Positions 60,976 to 64,000 of a DNA stretch of 64,000 bases are shown in pieces. Made by a program: the position numbers and the translations under genes. Where the stretch lies: contig CAJPOT010000007.1 in NCBI GenBank assembly GCA_905372355.1, forward strand, positions 62,001 through 126,000, given 5' to 3'. Within the stretch, counting starts at the first letter, position 1. Each line of letters opens with the position of its first letter. The notes beneath the pieces are model-generated. The model searched no databases. It saw nothing but the letters and a program-made list of their open reading frames with translations, and was not told the DNA's origin. Source of the DNA: an uncultured Selenomonas sp. (GTDB lineage Bacteria; Bacillota; Negativicutes; Selenomonadales; Selenomonadaceae).

Positions 60976-62337
60976 TTACTGCAGCAAGCTCAGCACGCCG
61001 CTCGACGACTGGTTCGCCTGTGCGAGCATTGCCTGCGCCGTCTGCGTGAGGATATTGCTCTTCGTGTAGTCCGTCATCGCCTTCGCCATATCAGCGTCGC
61101 GGATCGTCGACTCGGCATTCTGCGTGTTCTCGCTCGCCGTGATGATGTTCGACGACGTGAACTGCAGGCGAGCCTGCGCTGCGCCAAGCACTGTCTGCTG
61201 GTCGAGGCACATGCCGATGGCATTCTCAATGACGTTGACCGCCGCATTGGCGCGTGCACGCGTCGTGACCTGGATCGCCTTCGAGTCAGACCCCATCATG
61301 CCGAGTGCCTTCGCGTGCATGTCGGTGAAGCCGACCTTGACCGCCTGGTTCGAACGCGTGCCGATCTGGAAGACCATGGCGTTGTCGGGCGTCGGATCTT
61401 GGGCGCGCACTGTCATCTGGAATTTGTCGAACATATTGTTCTGCGCTTTCTTGATATTGCCCTGTGAATCGGTCAGGCAGAAGGTCACGCCGCCAATCTG
61501 ACCCGTCGTGCCGCCATTCTTCGCGCGAATCGTCAGAGCATCCTTGCCGTCCGCTGTAACAACATCATGTCCATATTGATCAATACCAACCTTGGACAAT
61601 CCATTAGGTGCCGGGCCTTGATAAGCCTCCAAATCCGTATTGCCCGGATCTGGAACAAACTTTCCAGTTCCACTTGCAGTATTAGTAAAACAAGCCGTCA
61701 AGTTAAAGCTTCCGACGCGGAACGTCTTCTCGTATGTCTTGCCATCTTTGACATAGGAAACAGTCATCCAGTCCGTTGGCAAAATCCCCAAACTATTCCC
61801 ATTACGATCCTTGTAATTGGTCAATGCCGTACCCGACGGATTCGTCCCCTCGGCAAACGACTGATTCGCCCAAGAGGATTTCGTGCCGCCACCATCTGGG
61901 AGCACCTGGTTATTGTACGTGCCGCTCATCAGAATCTTGCCGTTGTACTGGATGTTCGCGTTGTCGTTGATCTGATCGACCATCGCGTCCATTTCCTTCT
62001 GAATCGTCGCGCGGTCATCGTCCGTGTTCGTGTCGTTCGCCGCATTGATGCACTTTTCCTTGAGCGTGCGCAAAATCTCGACGGTCGAGGCGACAGCGCC
62101 CTCGGCGACCTTCATCATGCTGTTGCCGTTCTGCGTGTTCTGGTTGTCCTGATCGAGCGCACGAATCTGCACGCGCATGCGCTCAGAGATCGACAGGCCC
62201 GAGGGATCGTCGCCGGCGCTCGTGATCTTCATGCCTGAGGAAACCTGCGCAAGGCTCTTCGCACGGTCTTTCTCGTTCTTGTTCAGCGTGTTCAGCGTGT
62301 TCGCTGCCTGCATATTGTTCTTTACTACTAGTGGCAC
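60976..62337 (-). CDS. Flagellin (main filament protein)
   Basis: 453 residues from GTG 62337, which has AGGGAGG at 8 nt and gives the family opening (V/L)VVKNNMQAANTLNTLNKNE. The N-terminal D0/D1 region has KSLAQVSSGMKITSAGDDPS and LSISERMRVQIRAL; the C-terminal part has VLGAAQARLQFTSSNI and ends AMLAQANQSSSGVLSLLQ, the standard signature. The middle (about 170-340) is a variable surface domain. It is exported through the flagellar type III apparatus. It has its own sigma-28-like promoter and is followed by a hairpin and then the giant adhesin gene. Confidence 0.95.
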   Translation of the reverse strand: MPLVVKNNMQAANTLNTLNKNEKDRAKSLAQVSSGMKITSAGDDPSGLSISERMRVQIRALDQDNQNTQNGNSMMKVAEGAVASTVEILRTLKEKCINAANDTNTDDDRATIQKEMDAMVDQINDNANIQYNGKILMSGTYNNQVLPDGGGTKSSWANQSFAEGTNPSGTALTNYKDRNGNSLGILPTDWMTVSYVKDGKTYEKTFRVGSFNLTACFTNTASGTGKFVPDPGNTDLEAYQGPAPNGLSKVGIDQYGHDVVTADGKDALTIRAKNGGTTGQIGGVTFCLTDSQGNIKKAQNNMFDKFQMTVRAQDPTPDNAMVFQIGTRSNQAVKVGFTDMHAKALGMMGSDSKAIQVTTRARANAAVNVIENAIGMCLDQQTVLGAAQARLQFTSSNIITASENTQNAESTIRDADMAKAMTDYTKSNILTQTAQAMLAQANQSSSGVLSLLQ

Positions 62338-62457
62338 AGCAAAAACCTCCCTGATCATTGACGCCACAGCCAAAGAAACGCGCTTCCTTACGCTGCGACT
62401 GTCTTCCCTGATATGCCCAGAGGTCTCCGCCGACCTCCCTATCACTTTACAGCAATT

Positions 62458-62485
62458 ATATCGTAGCTTCCTCCATTTTCCTTAA
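62458..62485 (-). promoter_or_regulatory. Sigma-28/SigD-like promoter of flagellin
   Basis: On the minus strand TTAA (62485-62482), about 16-17 bp, then ACGATAT (62464-62458), close to the Bacillus SigD pattern TAAA-N15-CCGATAT. TATAAT overlaps the same -10, so a sigma-70 reading is also possible. Confidence 0.5.
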
Positions 62486-62504
62486 GCAAAGCGATGATTT
62501 TTTT

Positions 62505-62552
62505 TGCCATGAAGCCCCAAGAGGTCAAGCCGAAGGCGCTGACCTTTCGCCG
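62505..62552. repeat. Partial REP-like element
   Basis: ATGAAGCCCCAAGAGGTCAA and the following bases match one end of the dispersed element. It lies between the sigma factor stop and the flagellin promoter and lacks the hairpin. Confidence 0.6.
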
Positions 62553-62570
62553 TTTTCCCATATTCTCCGA

Positions 62571-63122
62571 TCACACGAGCAGCTTCTTCATCTTCTGCAG
62601 CGCACGCCGCTTGACCACGGCGGCATAAGCGGCGCTGAGGCCGAGCTTCGCTGCGGCTTCCTTGAGACTCCAATCCGCAAGATAGACGAGCGACAGAAGC
62701 TCCTTCTCGCGCTCCGACAGCGTCCTCATCGCAGCGAAGAGCGCATCCTTGAGCGCGAAGTCTGCAGCTGTGCCGCCTGCGGCTTCATCTACGACAGACT
62801 CCCAGAAGCTCTTGCCCTCCTCGTCATTTCCCGGATGCACCTCGCGCTGCCAATAGGCGCGCTCGCGGCGGAAGAACGTATGCAGATCGCCGTAGACGCG
62901 GCGCTTGGCAAAGCCCTCGAACGGCACGCCGAGCGCCGCGTCGAAATCGCGCACGGCGCGCAGGAAGCTCTCGCGTGCCGCCTGCAAAGCGTCCTCAAAT
63001 ACGGTGCGCAGATGGCGCTGTCGCGCCGCGCGAAAGAACATCCTCTGAAACTTCTCGCAAAGCTCTGCCAGAACTTCGCCATTTCCCCTCTGCGACTGCA
63101 AAACCATTTCGTTGATCGTCAT
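62571..63122 (-). CDS. Small sigma-70 family RNA polymerase sigma factor
   Basis: 183 residues. Region 2 is suggested by EDALQAARESFLRAVRDFDA and FEGFAKRRVYGDLHTFFRRE; region 4 by LSEREKELLSLVYLADWSLK and the helix-turn-helix AAAKLGLSAAYAAVVKRRAL. No region 3 or 1.1, so it is ECF-sized. No anti-sigma gene is adjacent; flagellin lies downstream on the same strand. ATG 63122 is preferred to GTG 63131. A 16-bp palindrome sits 17 bp upstream of the start. Which genes it controls is unknown. Confidence 0.8.
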   Translation of the reverse strand: MTINEMVLQSQRGNGEVLAELCEKFQRMFFRAARQRHLRTVFEDALQAARESFLRAVRDFDAALGVPFEGFAKRRVYGDLHTFFRRERAYWQREVHPGNDEEGKSFWESVVDEAAGGTAADFALKDALFAAMRTLSEREKELLSLVYLADWSLKEAAAKLGLSAAYAAVVKRRALQKMKKLLV

Positions 63123-63139
63123 TTTCCTCACCCTTGGGC

Positions 63140-63155
63140 GAGGAACCGGTTCCTC
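63140..63155. promoter_or_regulatory. 16-bp perfect palindrome upstream of the sigma factor gene
   Basis: GAGGAACCGGTTCCTC, 17 bp before the sigma factor start codon, is a likely operator or an mRNA hairpin covering the ribosome-site region. Confidence 0.5.
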
Positions 63156-63326
63156 TATGTATTAGCGCTTGCCGCTATTGTAGCGAAGAGGATGCGGCGG
63201 GCGCAAAAGCCGAGTGATGGTTGACTCGCTGGGAAGTTTGGGAGGAACGACGCGTACACGAACGGCGACAGGAGAAGACGACGCGTGTGCCTTGCATGCG
63301 ATTACGGAATATGTTATACTGTGGGT

Positions 63327-63395
63327 GGCAAACGTTGTGATCAAATTCGGTACGCGAAAAGCCCCCCAAGGTGCTAGCTTGGGGGGCTTTTCTAT
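63327..63395 (+). ncRNA. Second copy of the type I antitoxin-like RNA, without a toxin gene
   Basis: Same plan as 48170-48245: TTGCAT (63292-63297), a 17-bp spacer, TATACT (63315-63320), then about 70 nt ending in stem AAAAGCCCCCCAAG (63357-63370) and CTTGGGGGGCTTTT (63378-63391). The pairing segment differs (CGTTGTGATCAAATTC). No convergent small peptide gene is visible before the MITE at 63482. Confidence 0.6.
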
Positions 63396-63415
63396 TCTTC
63401 ACGCCATACAGCAAA

Positions 63416-63446
63416 GAGCGCCGCAGCCCATTTCGCTGCGGCGCTC
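63416..63446. terminator. Strong hairpin between the orphan RNA and the MITE
   Basis: Perfect 12-bp stem GAGCGCCGCAGC (63416-63427) and GCTGCGGCGCTC (63435-63446) without a clear T-tract. It may be a remnant terminator. Confidence 0.5.
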
Positions 63447-63481
63447 TACGCACGTTCTTTCATTTTCTTCTATTTCCTTCC

Positions 63482-63647
63482 TAGGGAAACGCTGATAAAA
63501 TGAAGTCGCCCAGATTTGCGCAGATGCGCTGTATCTATCGAGGAGACAAACCGCAGGCGTAGCGGTGCTACGTCGAGGATTTGTCGACGACGAGAGGACA
63601 GTGCAGATGCGTGAAGATGGGTGGCTGAATTTATCAGTGCTTCCCTA
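63482..63647. mobile_element. Full-length MITE-like element (copy 3, 166 bp)
   Basis: Ends are TAGGGAAACGCTGATAAA and, on the other strand, TAGGGAAGCACTGATAAA: imperfect inverted repeats of about 18 bp that extend with further matches inward (AGTCGCCCA and AGCCACCCA). The inner part, absent from the copies at 9221 and 41081, is bounded by direct repeats of GCAGATGCG at about 63519 and 63604. It has no transposase, so it would move in trans. Confidence 0.8.
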
Positions 63648-64000
63648 AAGCGGCACGATTCCATGCCTTCTGCCAGAAGAGACGGCGCAGTACGGCAGCT
63701 TCGGTCTTTGCATCGAGGTCTTGACGCAGGATTTCCGCCGCGCGAAGATGGGCGGCGAGGGTTGCCGCGCCCCAAAGCGCACGGATGCGCCTACCACAGG
63801 AAAGCTCGATCTCAGCCGACTCTTCAGCGCGAACGAGCTGCGCGTGCATGGCATTCACGACGCCCATCGCCGCATCGCCTCGAATGCGCGGCCGCCGTGC
63901 GCGAAAGGGCACGAGCACGAGTTCCGATGCAATCGCCAAGGGCGCCGTCTGCGCAAGCGCCGTGCGCTCCTTCGCCCACGCACGCAATAGCGGCAGAGAA
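63634..64000 (-). CDS. C-terminal part of an unknown protein, truncated by the window edge
   Basis: About 121 residues are open from the right edge. The visible part is Ala/Arg-rich and helical (LVLVPFRARRPRIRGDAAMG, VNAMHAQLVRAEESAEIEL). No family was recognised. The last three codons and the stop (GKH, TGA) come from the end of the MITE-like element, so the original C-terminus may have been lost or shortened. The true start is outside the window. Confidence 0.5.
   Translation of the reverse strand, partial: SLPLLRAWAKERTALAQTAPLAIASELVLVPFRARRPRIRGDAAMGVVNAMHAQLVRAEESAEIELSCGRRIRALWGAATLAAHLRAAEILRQDLDAKTEAAVLRRLFWQKAWNRAALGKH

Noticed and set aside
63214..63495. 93-codon plus-strand frame across the orphan RNA
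   Set aside because: It runs straight through the promoter and terminator of the RNA, with no ribosome site.

Overview
The window looks like the chromosome of a Selenomonas-type Negativicute, that is, a diderm Firmicute. This is inferred from the mix of genes. Outer-membrane and surface genes include an autotransporter with a beta-barrel ending in Phe, a two-partner-secretion-type giant adhesin and a type IV pilus locus. Firmicute-like genes include an RpiR regulator, a one-chain PTS IICBA, HicAB and an Fst-like toxin. [FeFe]-hydrogenase maturases point to an anaerobe, and two flagellins to motility. Base composition is GC-rich with NNC/NNG codon use, which creates very long meaningless antisense reading frames. 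No CRISPR array, rRNA, phage or transposase gene was seen.

Layout. 1-472: start of aroC (partial). 750-9201 (minus): a tight type IV pilus run in transcription order pilB, pilT, pilC, pilin, prepilin peptidase, four minor pilins, a PilM-PilN fusion and PilO; aroE lies just upstream. 10491-15492 (mostly plus): trpD, NDH-2, a TPM-domain protein with LemA, tRNA-Met and tRNA-Tyr (minus), and a small DUF4405-like membrane protein. 15583-24508 (minus): a roughly 3000-residue autotransporter whose signal sequence is out of frame with its passenger at a G7 tract. 24833-31930 (plus): an RpiR regulator followed by an alpha-glucoside module (PTS IICBA, GH13 hydrolase, HAD phosphatase, eukaryotic-type hexokinase).

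32011-42092 (minus): a closely packed mixed run of metA, a secreted protein, hydE, ilvB, a TPR/sulfatase-like protein, ilvN, a D,D-carboxypeptidase and hydG. 42256-48377: a cluster of small selfish or immunity-type modules (a DUF4926-like/DUF6883-like pair, HicAB, Doc with a 50-residue partner, and an Fst-like type I toxin with an antisense RNA), interleaved with a zinc-type dehydrogenase, a GT41 glycosyltransferase and a short flagellin. 48523-60864 (minus): a 4113-residue filamentous-haemagglutinin-like adhesin with about 23 YDG repeats. 60976-63122 (minus): the main flagellin and a small sigma factor. 63123-64000: a second copy of the small RNA, a 166-bp MITE-like element and the 3' end of an unknown gene.

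How the parts fit. The alpha-glucoside module makes metabolic sense: the PTS imports and phosphorylates a disaccharide, GH13 splits it, and hexokinase captures the free glucose. The GT41 enzyme may glycosylate the flagellins encoded on either side of the giant adhesin. Two dispersed repeat families run through the intergenic spaces: a roughly 100-bp element with a GTCCAC/GTGGAC hairpin, and a 73 to 166-bp MITE-like element. Both supply stop codons to neighbouring genes.

The strongest leads are the G7 tract in the autotransporter signal sequence, which suggests phase variation or slippage, and the Fst-like type I toxin-antitoxin locus, where an 11-nt repeat links the RNA to the toxin message. 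Start codons were chosen by ribosome-binding-site spacing and by family start conventions.
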